From assembly GCA_947589305.1 (NCBI GenBank), contig CANQAP010000005.1, forward strand, positions 1-64,000: a stretch of DNA of 64,000 nucleotides, in the 5' to 3' direction. Positions 27,608-37,310 of the stretch are shown piece by piece (positions within the stretch are counted from its first letter, which is position 1; the number at the start of each line of letters is the position of its first letter). Under the pieces are notes generated by a model, which made no database searches, was not told where the DNA came from, and worked only from the letters and a program-made list of their open reading frames with translations. Source of the DNA: an uncultured Lachnospiraceae bacterium (GTDB lineage: Bacteria; Bacillota; Clostridia; Lachnospirales; Lachnospiraceae). The translations under genes were made by a program, and so were the position numbers.

Positions 27608-29074
27608 TTATCTTTGTTTCAAACCGCGATGAAACGCTTCATGTTCACCGCGAATATCTTCTGTCGGACGTTTGATCGGATAGTTTCCGCTAAAGCAGGC
27701 ATCACAGTATCCGCATTCTCCATGGATCAGTTCCGGCAGACGGTTTAATTCCAAATACCCTAAAGAATCCGCCCCAATGATCTTACAAATCTCATCTACC
27801 GTTTTATTATGGGCAATCAACTGATCTTCATCCGGTATGTCTGTTCCAAAATAACAAGGATGCAGAAACGGAGGAGAACTGATCCGCACATGCACTTCCT
27901 TGGCTCCCGCAGCTTTTAGCATACCGACGATCCGGTCACTGGTAGTGCCGCGGACAATGGAATCATCAATCATGACCACCCGTTTTCCCTGCACTGCCTC
28001 TTTCAGGACATTCAGTTTGATATTCACACTGGATTCTCTCTGGCTTTGTTTCGGTTTGATAAACGTTCGCCCGACATATGTGTTTTTTATAAATGCCGTC
28101 CCGTACGGGATCCCGGATTCCAAAGCAAATCCCATGGCAGCCGCATTTCCGGATTCCGGCACACCTACCACTAAATCTGCATCCACCGGATGATCCTTTG
28201 CCAGACAACGTCCCGCAATAATTCTTGATTCATAGACACTGATTTGATCAATGCGACTGTCCGGTCTCGCAAAATAGATATATTCAAAAATACATCTGGC
28301 ATGTTTTTCCTGACACAGATCTTTCATGGACTGTATGCCATATTCCGGTGAGATGGTTACAATTTCTCCTGCCTCCACATCCCGTACGAATTCCGCGCCT
28401 AAGGTATCCAATGCACAGCTTTCCGATGCAAGGAAGTAAGTATTTCCCCGCTTTCCTATACATAGCGGTCGAAATCCAAACGGATCTCTTGCTCCGATCA
28501 GCTTTCTGGGACTCATGATAACCAACGAATATGCCCCTTCTAATTTCCGCATGGCACGACCAACCGCTTCCTCTACACTCTTGGTATTTAACCGTTCCCT
28601 CGCAATATGATACGCGATGACTTCCGAATCAATGGTCGTCTGAAAAATCGCACCCGTATATTCTAACTCTCGTCTCAATTCCGGCGCATTGGTCAAGTTT
28701 CCGTTATGCGCCAGCGCCAACGTACCTTTTACATAATTCAAAACCAACGGTTGCGCATTCTCTCTGCTGCTCGCTCCTGCTGTAGAATAACGCACATGTC
28801 CAACACCGATATTTCCTTTCAGTTTTTCCAGATGTTCCGGTTCGAATACTTCATTGACCAATCCCATCCCTTTATAGGATAAGACCTTTCCCATAGGTCC
28901 GTCCGTATCGGACACTGCGATACCGCAGCTTTCCTGTCCTCTGTGCTGTAACGAAAATAAGCCATAATATACAGAAGGAGCAACATCTCCACCGTCAAAA
29001 TCATAGGCACCAAACACACCGCATTCTTCATGCGGTACATCCTCATAGGTATTTTCCCAAACATGCTCAGACAT
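27608..29074 (-). CDS. purF: Amidophosphoribosyltransferase
   Basis: PurF makes phosphoribosylamine from PRPP and glutamine, the first committed step of purine synthesis. The protein begins with a 17-residue propeptide ending HEE before C18 (CGVFG), the N-terminal nucleophile exposed by self-cleavage, as in the Bacillus type. The C-terminal half has the PRPP motif VVMIDDSIVRGTTSDR. Cysteines in the C-terminal part (CGYCDACFSGNYP and others) fit an iron-sulfur cluster of the Bacillus-like class. AAGGAG lies 7 nt before the chosen ATG; an in-frame ATG 11 codons earlier has no such site. Confidence 0.97.
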   Translation of the reverse strand: MSEHVWENTYEDVPHEECGVFGAYDFDGGDVAPSVYYGLFSLQHRGQESCGIAVSDTDGPMGKVLSYKGMGLVNEVFEPEHLEKLKGNIGVGHVRYSTAGASSRENAQPLVLNYVKGTLALAHNGNLTNAPELRRELEYTGAIFQTTIDSEVIAYHIARERLNTKSVEEAVGRAMRKLEGAYSLVIMSPRKLIGARDPFGFRPLCIGKRGNTYFLASESCALDTLGAEFVRDVEAGEIVTISPEYGIQSMKDLCQEKHARCIFEYIYFARPDSRIDQISVYESRIIAGRCLAKDHPVDADLVVGVPESGNAAAMGFALESGIPYGTAFIKNTYVGRTFIKPKQSQRESSVNIKLNVLKEAVQGKRVVMIDDSIVRGTTSDRIVGMLKAAGAKEVHVRISSPPFLHPCYFGTDIPDEDQLIAHNKTVDEICKIIGADSLGYLELNRLPELIHGECGYCDACFSGNYPIKRPTEDIRGEHEAFHRGLKQR

Positions 29075-29112
29075 TCCGTTTCTCCTTGTCCATTTTACTT
29101 TGTCCATGTCTC

Positions 29113-29141
29113 ATTATGTCCTTTTTCTCTTCGACTGTCAA
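29113..29141 (-). promoter_or_regulatory. Promoter of purF-purB
   Basis: TTGACA (29141-29136), a 17-nt spacer and CATAAT (29118-29113) on the minus strand, with the start expected about 30 nt before purF. The leader is too short for a riboswitch. Confidence 0.85.
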
Positions 29142-29200
29142 TGGCAGATTCACAGTGTGTCGCATTTCTACATTTTGTCCTAGCATATCATTTTTATATT

Positions 29201-29209
29201 TGGTATAAT
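29201..29209 (+). promoter_or_regulatory. Extended -10 promoter of the PilZ gene
   Basis: TGGTATAAT, an extended -10, ends 34 nt before the PilZ start codon. No good -35 is visible. It diverges from the purF promoter. Confidence 0.65.
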
Positions 29210-29242
29210 AGAAAAAATCGAGCATTCACAAGGAGGATGACT

Positions 29243-29590
29243 ATGGATGAAAAACGAAAATATAAGCGCCTGCCATTGAAACTGACGCTTGAAGTTTCTT
29301 CAATCTTCAATCAAACGGAACTGGTATCCATCGGCAATGCAGAATTCAATGTTTTTAATATATCCAAATCCGGCATTGGTTTTACCACGGTTACGGCACT
29401 TCCACTGGGATATTATTTTAATGCAACGATTGAATTTGAACACACCACGGATAAATTAAAATATGTGGTTAAAATAATCCGTCATGAATTATTAGAAAAT
29501 GGCGAACATCTATACGGATGTGAGTTCGTCGGTCTTGCCAGTATCTACGATTATCTGTTTGAACAATATGAGGCACAGATCGAACTATAA
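29243..29590 (+). CDS. PilZ-domain cyclic-di-GMP receptor
   Basis: A 115-residue single-domain PilZ protein. Both ligand-binding motifs are intact: RxxxR at residues 5-9 (RKYKR) and NxSxxG at 39-44 (NISKSG), followed by the expected beta-barrel pattern. Such proteins bind cyclic di-GMP and transmit the signal by protein contact; the partner is not evident. AGGAGG lies 6 nt before the ATG. It is monocistronic, divergent from purF. A diguanylate cyclase gene is about 15 kb away (12028-14349). Confidence 0.9.
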   Translation: MDEKRKYKRLPLKLTLEVSSIFNQTELVSIGNAEFNVFNISKSGIGFTTVTALPLGYYFNATIEFEHTTDKLKYVVKIIRHELLENGEHLYGCEFVGLASIYDYLFEQYEAQIEL

Positions 29591-29623
29591 CCCGACCGTT
29601 TAAGACCGGCTTTTAAATACCAA

Positions 29624-29656
29624 AGGAATCCTGACTATTCTACCGTCAGGATTCCT
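29624..29656. terminator. Hairpin between the PilZ gene and nagZ
   Basis: AGGAATCCTGAC (29624-29635) and GTCAGGATTCCT (29645-29656) pair perfectly over 12 bp with a 9-nt loop. The stem overlaps the last codons of nagZ. On the plus strand CGTTTCATTTT follows, so it mainly ends the PilZ transcript and may also serve nagZ. Confidence 0.75.
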
Positions 29657-30855
29657 CGTTTCATTTTAATCCGTAAGACCCGCATGCACGCGTCATCAAT
29701 CTGCTGTTCAGAGATTTCACCGTTCTCAACCGCATCTATAATTCCCTGATAACAATCCATATATACTAACGGCATTAAAATCATATCACACCCTGCCTGT
29801 ATCGCCGCTACCGCCGCTTCTTCCTGAGAATAATTCTCTGTGATCGAACCCATCTGAAAGGAATCCGTAATCACCACACCTTCATAGCCCAGCTCTTCCC
29901 GCAACAAGCCTGTCACAACATTCTTTGACAAGGTGGACGGCATATCCTGTTCCAAATGAGTCAGGACTAAATGCGATACCAAAATAAAATCTGTATCAGC
30001 ATCGATAGCCGCCTGAAACGGCAGAAACTCTTCCATCCGTAAGTCCTGTACAGACGTGTCTACATATTGCAGGTTCTGATGACTATTCCCGTATACCCCG
30101 CCATGTCCCGGAAAATGCTTAGCGGTCGTACAGATATCATAAACATGCAGTCCTTGAATTTCCGCGGCAACCATATCGGAGACCATAGCCGGATCGGAAC
30201 CGAATGAACGGGAACCGATTTCATAATTATTCGGATTGGTCAGCACATCTGCCACCGGTGCAAAATCCATATTAAAGCCTAATGCCGATAAACCGGACGC
30301 CAAAGTTTCTCCCACATCATAAGCCTTTGAAACGTCCTGCATCTCTCCTAAAGACTGCATGGATCCAACGTTGCTCATAGAGATCCCGGAAGCATTTCCC
30401 AAACGGCTCACTACTCCGCCTTCTTCATCCACTCCTATAAACAGAGGAACCGTACTATGGTCCTGAAGATCGGTAATCATAGACGCAACCTGTGCATCCG
30501 TTTGAACATTCTCACCCATCAGGATGATCCCGCCGGTATGATAGTTCTGTAGCGTCTCAATCTCAGCTTCCGTAACAGATAACAAAGCATTCGTGCCAAA
30601 GCCTTCCGGATCCGCAAGGTTACCGATCGTAACATAAAATAGCTGTCCCACTTTTTCTTCCAAAGTCATAGACTCTAGGTAGTCTTGCAGTATCTGTTCG
30701 TCAGTCGGTTCGGCATATTCTTCCGGCGGCGCCTGCATCGTGACATATTCCGGCACTTCTAATATCGTTTCTTTTTTCTCATAGCATCCCGTAACACATA
30801 CCAACAGAAGAGATGTCCATATCGCAAGTTGTATTTTTACATGCTGCTTTTTCAT
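29635..30855 (-). CDS. nagZ: Beta-N-acetylhexosaminidase, lipoprotein (GH3)
   Basis: A glycoside hydrolase family 3 enzyme expected to remove N-acetylglucosamine from peptidoglycan fragments. The 406-residue protein starts with a lipoprotein signal (lipobox VTGC, C24), so it is anchored on the outer face, unlike cytoplasmic NagZ of enterobacteria. The catalytic loop KHFPGHG (246-252) and the nucleophile D331 in VITDSFQMGS are present. The loop continues GVYGNSH where relatives more often have D-x3-DSH, though the general acid H259 remains. It is the last gene of the popT-gatCAB unit, 12 nt after gatB, with no strong ribosome binding site. Confidence 0.9.
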   Translation of the reverse strand: MKKQHVKIQLAIWTSLLLVCVTGCYEKKETILEVPEYVTMQAPPEEYAEPTDEQILQDYLESMTLEEKVGQLFYVTIGNLADPEGFGTNALLSVTEAEIETLQNYHTGGIILMGENVQTDAQVASMITDLQDHSTVPLFIGVDEEGGVVSRLGNASGISMSNVGSMQSLGEMQDVSKAYDVGETLASGLSALGFNMDFAPVADVLTNPNNYEIGSRSFGSDPAMVSDMVAAEIQGLHVYDICTTAKHFPGHGGVYGNSHQNLQYVDTSVQDLRMEEFLPFQAAIDADTDFILVSHLVLTHLEQDMPSTLSKNVVTGLLREELGYEGVVITDSFQMGSITENYSQEEAAVAAIQAGCDMILMPLVYMDCYQGIIDAVENGEISEQQIDDACMRVLRIKMKRGILTVE

Positions 30856-30867
30856 TCGTTGTATACT

Positions 30868-32298
30868 TTATAATAACTCCTTTAATATTTGATTTACCAT
30901 TGACGGATCCGCCTTTCCCTGCATCGCTTTCATGGTCTGTCCTACCAAGAATCCAATGGCTTTTTGTTTTCCGTTCCGATAATCTTCCACCGACTGCGGA
31001 TTTGCTGCAACGACTTCTTCCACTACTTTTCGTAATGTGGCTTCATCATTCACAGATTTCAATCCCTTCTCCTCGACATATCGTTCCGGATCGATATCCT
31101 CTGCAAAAATCCGTTCAAAAACTTCTTTTGCAACCGTACCGTTGATTGCCTTTGATTCTACCATTTGGATCAGTTTTGCCAGATTTTCCGCACTGAAAGA
31201 CAATTCATCCGCTTCCTGATCATGTTCTTTTAGCAGCCGCATGGTCTCTACCATCAACCAGTTAGACACTTTTTTCGGCGCGGCTCCTAACGCAATGGTC
31301 TCCTCAAACAGATCCGCCATCTTTTTAGAGGAAGTAATAATATCAATATCATAATCCGGTATATCATATTCCGCCTTATAGCGTGCCTGTTTTTCTGCCC
31401 GCAGTTCCGGTTGTTTTGCACGAATTTCTTCTAACCATTCATCACTGATAATGATCGGCACCAGATCCGGATCCGGAAAATATCGGTAATCCTGAGCATC
31501 TTCTTTTGAACGCATCGCATAAGAATAACCCTTCGTGTCATCCCAACGTCTGGTTTCCTGCGTCACGGTCTTGCCATCTTCTAACAGATCAATCTGGCGT
31601 TCCCGCTCGTTTTCGATCGCACGCGCTATCGCTTTGAAAGAATTTAAGTTTTTCATTTCCGTACGCGTACCGTATGCTTCCGTTCCCATTTCACGCACCG
31701 ACAGGTTGACATCCGCCCGCATGGAACCTTCATTTAATTTACAGTCGGAGGCTCCCAAATACTGAATGATCAAACGCAGCTTATCTAAGTAGGCGATCAC
31801 CTCTTCCGCCGAACGCATATCCGGTTCGGAAACAATCTCAATCAACGGTACGCCCGAACGATTAAAATCCACCAGTGAGGAATCGTCATACGGATCATGT
31901 ACCAATTTACCGGCGTCCTCCTCCATATGGATTTCATGAATACCGATGAACTTTTTCTTGCCGTCCGTCTCGATTTCCACCTTACCATCTCTGCAGATCG
32001 GGTAATACAACTGAGAAATCTGATAATTTTGCGGATTATCCGGATAGAAATAATTTTTCCGATCGAATTTACAATTTTTTGTGATCGTGCAATTAGTTGC
32101 CAGACCGACAGCGATCGCTTTTTCTACCACGCCCTTGTTTAATACCGGTAACGAACCCGGCATACCGGTACATACCGGACAGGTGTGCGTGTTTGGCGCA
32201 CCGCCAAACGCGGTACTACAGCCGCAAAAAATCTTGGTGTTAGTTGCCAGTTCCACATGTACTTCCAAACCAATGACTGTCTCATATACCTTACTCAT
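30868..32298 (-). CDS. gatB: Aspartyl/glutamyl-tRNA amidotransferase subunit B
   Basis: GatB is the kinase and tRNA-binding subunit of the complex that converts Glu-tRNA(Gln) or Asp-tRNA(Asn) to the amide forms. The 476-residue protein has the N-terminal GLEVHVELATNTKIFCGC motif with a zinc-site cysteine pair (C..TCPVC), DRKNYFYPDNP, and a helical YqeY-like C-terminal tail. It starts 1 nt after the gatA stop codon, with GGGGG upstream. Confidence 0.98.
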   Translation of the reverse strand: MSKVYETVIGLEVHVELATNTKIFCGCSTAFGGAPNTHTCPVCTGMPGSLPVLNKGVVEKAIAVGLATNCTITKNCKFDRKNYFYPDNPQNYQISQLYYPICRDGKVEIETDGKKKFIGIHEIHMEEDAGKLVHDPYDDSSLVDFNRSGVPLIEIVSEPDMRSAEEVIAYLDKLRLIIQYLGASDCKLNEGSMRADVNLSVREMGTEAYGTRTEMKNLNSFKAIARAIENERERQIDLLEDGKTVTQETRRWDDTKGYSYAMRSKEDAQDYRYFPDPDLVPIIISDEWLEEIRAKQPELRAEKQARYKAEYDIPDYDIDIITSSKKMADLFEETIALGAAPKKVSNWLMVETMRLLKEHDQEADELSFSAENLAKLIQMVESKAINGTVAKEVFERIFAEDIDPERYVEEKGLKSVNDEATLRKVVEEVVAANPQSVEDYRNGKQKAIGFLVGQTMKAMQGKADPSMVNQILKELL

Positions 32299-32299
32299 C

Positions 32300-33772
32300 T
32301 TATAACCCCCTTTCCGTCAAAGCGGTCGGACGCTTATAACTCTTTGTCTGTTCAAACGCATATGCCGCACGAATGATCGTTTTCTCGTCAAACGGTTTTC
32401 CGATCAGTTGCAAGCCGACCGGCAAGCCCTGCCGGTCAGATCCGCACGGCAGGGAAATCGCCGGCAAACCTGCCAGATTTACGGAAACCGTATAAATATC
32501 TCCCAGATACATTTTTAAAGGATCCGACAAGCTTTCACCCAGTTTCAGAGCTGTTGTCGGCGCCACGGGACCTAACAGCACATCATATTTTGCAAACGCC
32601 TTATCAAATGCCTGCTTGATCAACGCTTTTGTCCGTAAAGCCTTTATATAATAAGCATCATAATATCCGGAACTTAAGACAAAAGAACCCAGCATGATCC
32701 TTCGCTTGACTTCCGCTCCGAAGCCTTCCGAACGCGTCTTTTTATACATGTTATGCAAATCCGTAAAGGTCTCGGTCCGATACCCGTATTTTACTCCGTC
32801 GAAGCGTTCCAGATTGGAACTGGCTTCCGCAGATGCAATAATATAATAAGCCGGGATCGCATACTCCACCAAACTCAGATCCAATTCCTCTACCATGGCG
32901 CCTTTATCCTCAAACGCCTTGGCTGCCGCTAAAACGGCAGCTTTTACATCGGGATCCAAGCCTTGTCCTAAATAATCCCGTGGAATTCCGATTTTCATTC
33001 CTTTGACATCGTCTGACAATGCAGACATAAAATCTGTATCCGTCCGATCCACGGAAGTCGAATCTTTGCTGTCATGCACACAGATTGTCTCCAAAACTGC
33101 TGCACAATCCGTTACATCCTTAGCCAGCGGTCCGATCTGATCGAGCGAAGAACCATAAGCGATCAAACCATACCGGGAGACCCGTCCATAGGTCGGTTTG
33201 ATCCCCGTAACACCGCAGAATGCTGCCGGCTGACGAATCGAACCGCCGGTGTCTGATCCCAAAGCATACGGTACTTCTTCCGCCGCTACTGCCGCTGCCG
33301 AACCGCCGGAAGATCCGCCCGGTACCCGTGTCACATCCCACGGGTTCTTTGTCTCCCCGTAATATGAGGTTTCTGTCGTGGAACCCATTGCAAATTCATC
33401 CATATTCGTCTTTCCGATTATGACCGCTCCCGCTTCCTGTAACCGTAATACCGCGTCCGCCGTAAACGTCGGATAAAAATTACTCAATATTTTAGAGCTG
33501 CACGTTGTCAACCTGCCTTCGATACACATATTGTCTTTAATCGCCACCGGCACACCTGCCAACGGACTCTTCAAATCCCCGGCATCTATTTTTTTCTGAA
33601 CGGACTCTGCCTGTTGAAGCGCCGCTTTTTCATCCCATGTTACAAAACAATTATACTCCTGCTCCAACTGTTTTGTCCGTTCCAGTGCCTCCTGTGTCGC
33701 CTCTGCAACCGATACTTCACCGGCTGCGATTTTCTTTCCCAGCTCTACTGCCGTTAAACTCATCAATCCCAT
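32300..33772 (-). CDS. gatA: Aspartyl/glutamyl-tRNA amidotransferase subunit A
   Basis: GatA releases ammonia from glutamine for GatB. The 490-residue amidase-signature protein shows the Ser-cisSer-Lys triad segments: the lysine in [10 protein letters not shown], the Gly/Ser-rich [13 protein letters not shown] stretch and the nucleophile serine in [20 protein letters not shown] lies 7 nt before the ATG at 33770-33772, so this start is preferred over the second methionine. It follows gatC by 12 nt. Confidence 0.98.
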   Translation of the reverse strand: MGLMSLTAVELGKKIAAGEVSVAEATQEALERTKQLEQEYNCFVTWDEKAALQQAESVQKKIDAGDLKSPLAGVPVAIKDNMCIEGRLTTCSSKILSNFYPTFTADAVLRLQEAGAVIIGKTNMDEFAMGSTTETSYYGETKNPWDVTRVPGGSSGGSAAAVAAEEVPYALGSDTGGSIRQPAAFCGVTGIKPTYGRVSRYGLIAYGSSLDQIGPLAKDVTDCAAVLETICVHDSKDSTSVDRTDTDFMSALSDDVKGMKIGIPRDYLGQGLDPDVKAAVLAAAKAFEDKGAMVEELDLSLVEYAIPAYYIIASAEASSNLERFDGVKYGYRTETFTDLHNMYKKTRSEGFGAEVKRRIMLGSFVLSSGYYDAYYIKALRTKALIKQAFDKAFAKYDVLLGPVAPTTALKLGESLSDPLKMYLGDIYTVSVNLAGLPAISLPCGSDRQGLPVGLQLIGKPFDEKTIIRAAYAFEQTKSYKRPTALTERGL

Positions 33773-33784
33773 ACTTCCGCCTCC

Positions 33785-34072
33785 TTAGTCAAACGTCTTC
33801 GGCACTTTATAGCAGCCGTCCTTTTGTTCCGGCGCATTCCGTAACATATTTTCCCGGTCTGCTCCATTGGTCACAACATCTTCCCGAAACACGTTATTTA
33901 CATCAAACGTATGACTCATCGGCTCGACTCCGTCCGTATCTAATTCATTTAATTTACCGACATATTCCAACATTTCACTCATATCTTTTTTTGCCTGTTC
34001 TTTTTCCTGTTCTGATAACTCCAGCTTTGCCAAAATACCGACATACTCAATCGTTTCATCTGTGATCGTCAT
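33785..34072 (-). CDS. gatC: Aspartyl/glutamyl-tRNA amidotransferase subunit C
   Basis: A 95-residue subunit that wraps around GatA and stabilises the complex. The pattern [20 protein letters not shown] and the downstream [17 protein letters not shown] with [11 protein letters not shown] are typical of the family. AAGGAGG stands 9 nt before the ATG. It is first of the gatCAB set, 30 nt after the popT gene. Confidence 0.97.
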   Translation of the reverse strand: MTITDETIEYVGILAKLELSEQEKEQAKKDMSEMLEYVGKLNELDTDGVEPMSHTFDVNNVFREDVVTNGADRENMLRNAPEQKDGCYKVPKTFD

Positions 34073-34102
34073 CTGTGACTGCCTCCTTTTTTTCTTAACA
34101 TT

Positions 34103-35008
34103 TTATTCCTCGTTATTTTGAGTTTCTTTTTTATCAAACACATTTTGCAATGCCTGTAACCCAAGAATAATAATACCGCCTGCCAAAAAGAAAACAAAGC
34201 CAAATGTCTTCCATGACAACGGGGCTACCGGATTCGTGACCGCCGTCGGTCCCATCACGATCGCATAGAAAGAACCTAGCATCATACCGACGATAAAATA
34301 CATCATGGCGCTTCTATGTTTTTCCAAACCATAGCGTAAGGCTTTTACTATCGTAAAGATTCCCGTCAGAACACCCAAACCAAAAATGATCAATGCCGGT
34401 AAATACGAAACATCCAATGTGATCAATCCACGGATCGCCAGCATGATCGGTTGGTATATACCAAAGACCAGCATCAAAGTCGAACCGGAGATTCCCGGCA
34501 ATACCATGGCTGAGATCGCACAGACAGCCGCCACAAACAAATAGATACATAATCCTACATTTAATCCCGAAATGCTCAGATCAACGGACCCTTTCAGAAA
34601 CGAATGTTTGGAAAAATATGTAATTCCAACCACGAGCAGTATGCCCAAAAGGGTAAATACCAGATTTTGGTATTTACCCTGAAAGGACTTTTTTTCTTCC
34701 ATGATAATAATCGGAATCGCAAATAAAATAAATCCGATAAACAATGAACTGATCTGATAAATATGGCTTTCAAAGATATTGGTAATGACAATCGCCGCAG
34801 ATGCCATTCCGATTACCCAGCCGATTCCCAGTTTCAACAGAAAGAGTATCGCCTGTTTTCGTTCTTCTTTATCTTTACTGATCAGATGATTTAAAGAATT
34901 GATAAAATCATCATATAATCCTAACACAAATGCGACTGTACCGCCGGATACTCCCGGAACACTGTCTGCCAGTGCCATGAGAAATCCTCCTATGATCTTC
35001 ATTACCAT
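34103..35008 (-). CDS. popT: DUF368 membrane protein, probable undecaprenyl-phosphate translocase PopT
   Basis: A 301-residue polytopic membrane protein with about eight to nine helices. The N-terminal DSVPGVSGGTVAFVLGLYD and the internal LPGISGSTLMLVFGIY repeat are the hallmark glycine motifs of the DUF368 family. Members named PopT were reported to recycle undecaprenyl phosphate across the membrane for wall-polymer synthesis; assignment here rests on family likeness. AAGGA lies 9 nt before the ATG. It heads a run with gatCAB and the nagZ lipoprotein, and the envelope enzyme at the end fits a wall-related role. Confidence 0.85.
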   Translation of the reverse strand: MVMKIIGGFLMALADSVPGVSGGTVAFVLGLYDDFINSLNHLISKDKEERKQAILFLLKLGIGWVIGMASAAIVITNIFESHIYQISSLFIGFILFAIPIIIMEEKKSFQGKYQNLVFTLLGILLVVGITYFSKHSFLKGSVDLSISGLNVGLCIYLFVAAVCAISAMVLPGISGSTLMLVFGIYQPIMLAIRGLITLDVSYLPALIIFGLGVLTGIFTIVKALRYGLEKHRSAMMYFIVGMMLGSFYAIVMGPTAVTNPVAPLSWKTFGFVFFLAGGIIILGLQALQNVFDKKETQNNEE

Positions 35009-35051
35009 GACTTATTTTCCTTTCTGTTCACTATCGTCATCACTGTGAAAA

Positions 35052-35081
35052 ATGCTATCACGCATTGGTAAAGTCTGTCAA
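35052..35081 (-). promoter_or_regulatory. Promoter of the popT-gatCAB-nagZ unit
   Basis: A perfect TTGACA (35081-35076), an 18-nt spacer and TAGCAT (35057-35052) on the minus strand, about 45 nt before popT. No terminator is visible between the upstream adhesin gene and this promoter. Confidence 0.6.
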
Positions 35082-35130
35082 GTCTCATACCCTCTTTCTT
35101 AATGATTTTATTCTGTTTTCTTATGTTTAT

Positions 35131-37008
35131 TCATCTCTTTTTTCTGGTCAGGATGCCAAAAAGTATTCCGCCCAGTACGATACCGGCATATGCAAATTCC
35201 GGTATTCCCATATCGCCGGTAACCGGCGTTGGCGTCGGCTTTTCCTTTTGCGTTCTGCTGCCAGCCACGATCGTATCTGTCGATGCTTCTCCATAGAAGA
35301 ATTGCGCTTCTGTTGTGGATGGAGTCTCTTCGGTTTCCGATGCTTCGGTTGTCGTGACCGGAGTCTCCGTCGTAGTAGTCGCTTCTTCCGTTGTCGTCAC
35401 GGTTTCCTTCTCATTTTCAATGACAATCCGTTGTACCGTCTCCTGCATATCTACCGTAAAGGTTGTCTCGCCTGATACGGTATATCCTGACGGCGCCTTA
35501 GTCTCCCGCACGGTGTACGTGTGTCCGGTCTTCAGTCCCCGCACCACATGCGGAACATTCTCTGAAATCCAACTATCAATACAGGTTTTTCCGTCGTACA
35601 ATTCCAAGCTTGCACCGGATACAGCTTTTTGGGTATCCGCATCCACTTTCCATATCTCGACCTGTGTTTTTTTGTTATATAAGGTTATCGTCTGTACTTC
35701 CGCACGATCTTCAACCGTAAATGTAAGATCTGTTCCCTTGACATATCCGTCGGCAGGCGAAACCTCATGTAACGTATAGGTATGACCTCCCTGTAATTTC
35801 TTTGTCTGATATCCTGCTGACGTCGTTGTCCAATCTTCCAAAACCCGATTACCTTCTAATATCTGCAAATGAACGCCGGCAATCGGTTTTTTTGAATCAG
35901 CATCCCGTTTTTCCAGCTCTACGGTCGGAACCGTTTCCGTGATGACACGCAAATATCCATCTACCAGTAAATCCAGACCTCCGCCGGAAAAGGTCAGATC
36001 CTGAGATTCGGTTTTATTTGACAGATAGTAAACGGTACTGCCCGCGATACGCCGTTGGCAAGTCAATATCACCGGTAATTCTTTCGGAATCCGCTCAGCC
36101 GAACGAAGCCGCACTGCGGAACCGTTTTCATTTTCGCTCCCGTCAGGATTACACCGCACACATTCCAAACCACTCAACTCTGTCCAAGCAAATTGGTCCA
36201 AAATGGCATGTTCATCCTCCACAACCGTTTCATAGATACCCAGATCATGACGATATTTTAATTCCAAGACCTGTGCTTCTTCCATAGAAGCACTACAAAA
36301 TGAAGGAAGCGCTTTTGTGTTTTCTATCTCACTCCAAATTCTTACACATTCCCCGTAATTTGCCCAGCCTGCATCACAGGTCCGTTGCAAACCGTCCCAT
36401 GTGATACCGCCGGTGTTACCGGTTCCAGCCCGGCCCGAATAGAGATCGATATAATACCAGATCATCAGCTGCGTGGAAACATACCACTGAAAATTTTCAA
36501 ATGTACAGTCGCCCGTATTCAGACTGACATATCCCTGCTGTCCATCTCTGGGCGCATGATTCCATGTTGCATATCCTAACACCAAGGAGATCGCCCGTTT
36601 TTGTTCTTCATTGAGTGCCTCGTAGGAGCCTTCGTCTAACAGTTCTATCTTATTACCGCTTGAAAGAGCCGAGCCGTATTGCGTACAGAATACCGATGTT
36701 GCCAAAGAGTCATGGATATAAATAATCTGCGGCGTTGCAATTCCGCTATCCTGACTTCCATAGTATACCGTCATAGGTTGTGTTCCCGCACTGCCATCTG
36801 AAGACCATACGTTCAGACACGAAACACTATCGTCACTTGCTACCCTGAATTCCGGAGACTGCCGAACCGACCGACTGGCGGTTGCGTTTTCCTCCGGCGC
36901 CTTTATCTTTGGAGCGGCGCAGACGCCCTCCATACCGACTACTGACACGATCATTATCCATCCTGCCAGTATGAACCATAATTGTTTCCATAATGCACGT
37001 TTTTTCAT
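35131..37008 (-). CDS. Thioester-domain / SpaA-repeat surface protein
   Basis: A 625-residue cell-wall protein. After a signal peptide (about 1-32), residues 75-235 form a thioester domain: C108 in SVFCTQYG and Q180 in YVSTQLMIWYYID are the pair that forms the Cys-Gln thioester in host-binding adhesins. Two SpaA/Cna-B domains follow (about 362-447 and 448-534) with the isopeptide lysines K367 and K454 and glutamates in HEVSPADGY and RETKAPSGY. Then come a Thr/Glu-rich stalk, a sortase-like TPVTG motif (594-598), a membrane helix (604-621) and the tail RKKR. TPVTG departs from the usual LPxTG. No sortase gene is in the window. Confidence 0.86.
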   Translation of the reverse strand: MKKRALWKQLWFILAGWIMIVSVVGMEGVCAAPKIKAPEENATASRSVRQSPEFRVASDDSVSCLNVWSSDGSAGTQPMTVYYGSQDSGIATPQIIYIHDSLATSVFCTQYGSALSSGNKIELLDEGSYEALNEEQKRAISLVLGYATWNHAPRDGQQGYVSLNTGDCTFENFQWYVSTQLMIWYYIDLYSGRAGTGNTGGITWDGLQRTCDAGWANYGECVRIWSEIENTKALPSFCSASMEEAQVLELKYRHDLGIYETVVEDEHAILDQFAWTELSGLECVRCNPDGSENENGSAVRLRSAERIPKELPVILTCQRRIAGSTVYYLSNKTESQDLTFSGGGLDLLVDGYLRVITETVPTVELEKRDADSKKPIAGVHLQILEGNRVLEDWTTTSAGYQTKKLQGGHTYTLHEVSPADGYVKGTDLTFTVEDRAEVQTITLYNKKTQVEIWKVDADTQKAVSGASLELYDGKTCIDSWISENVPHVVRGLKTGHTYTVRETKAPSGYTVSGETTFTVDMQETVQRIVIENEKETVTTTEEATTTTETPVTTTEASETEETPSTTEAQFFYGEASTDTIVAGSRTQKEKPTPTPVTGDMGIPEFAYAGIVLGGILFGILTRKKR

Positions 37009-37304
37009 TTCATCATTCCTTCCTATTCATATGTCACGTGATCGAAGCATTAAGAAGCATCTAATTTCATTAATCAGTAACTGTTCATCAACTCCTTTTG
37101 AAGTCACGTCTCATCATTCAAATTGGAAAATTTTCGGAGAACTTCCGAGATACATGTTCGATTTGCTTAGAATCCTGATCTGAGCGATCAGATATCTGAT
37201 GGAAACGAAATTAAAAAATACGAACTACGTTTCAATTTCTGCAATAAAAAAGATGTGATCATAAATCAGACGATCGACTTCCAATATATTCTGGATATCC
37301 GAGT
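37009..37304 (-). promoter_or_regulatory. Long structured 5' leader of the thioester adhesin gene
   Basis: About 296 nt separate the predicted start (near 37304) from the ATG. On either strand no long gene is present. The leader holds a perfect 14-bp palindrome (37187-37200), an overlapping hairpin CTGATC-N5-GATCAG (37175-37191), inverted GAAACG/CGTTTC segments (about 37204-37235) and an SD-like AAAAGGAG followed by a four-codon frame (ATG AAC AGT TAC TGA). No known riboswitch core was recognised. Confidence 0.55.
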
Positions 37305-37310
37305 GTCCTT

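Noticed and set aside
37009..37304. Cyclic-di-GMP riboswitch before the adhesin
   Set aside because: No match to the conserved cores of either known class was found by eye.
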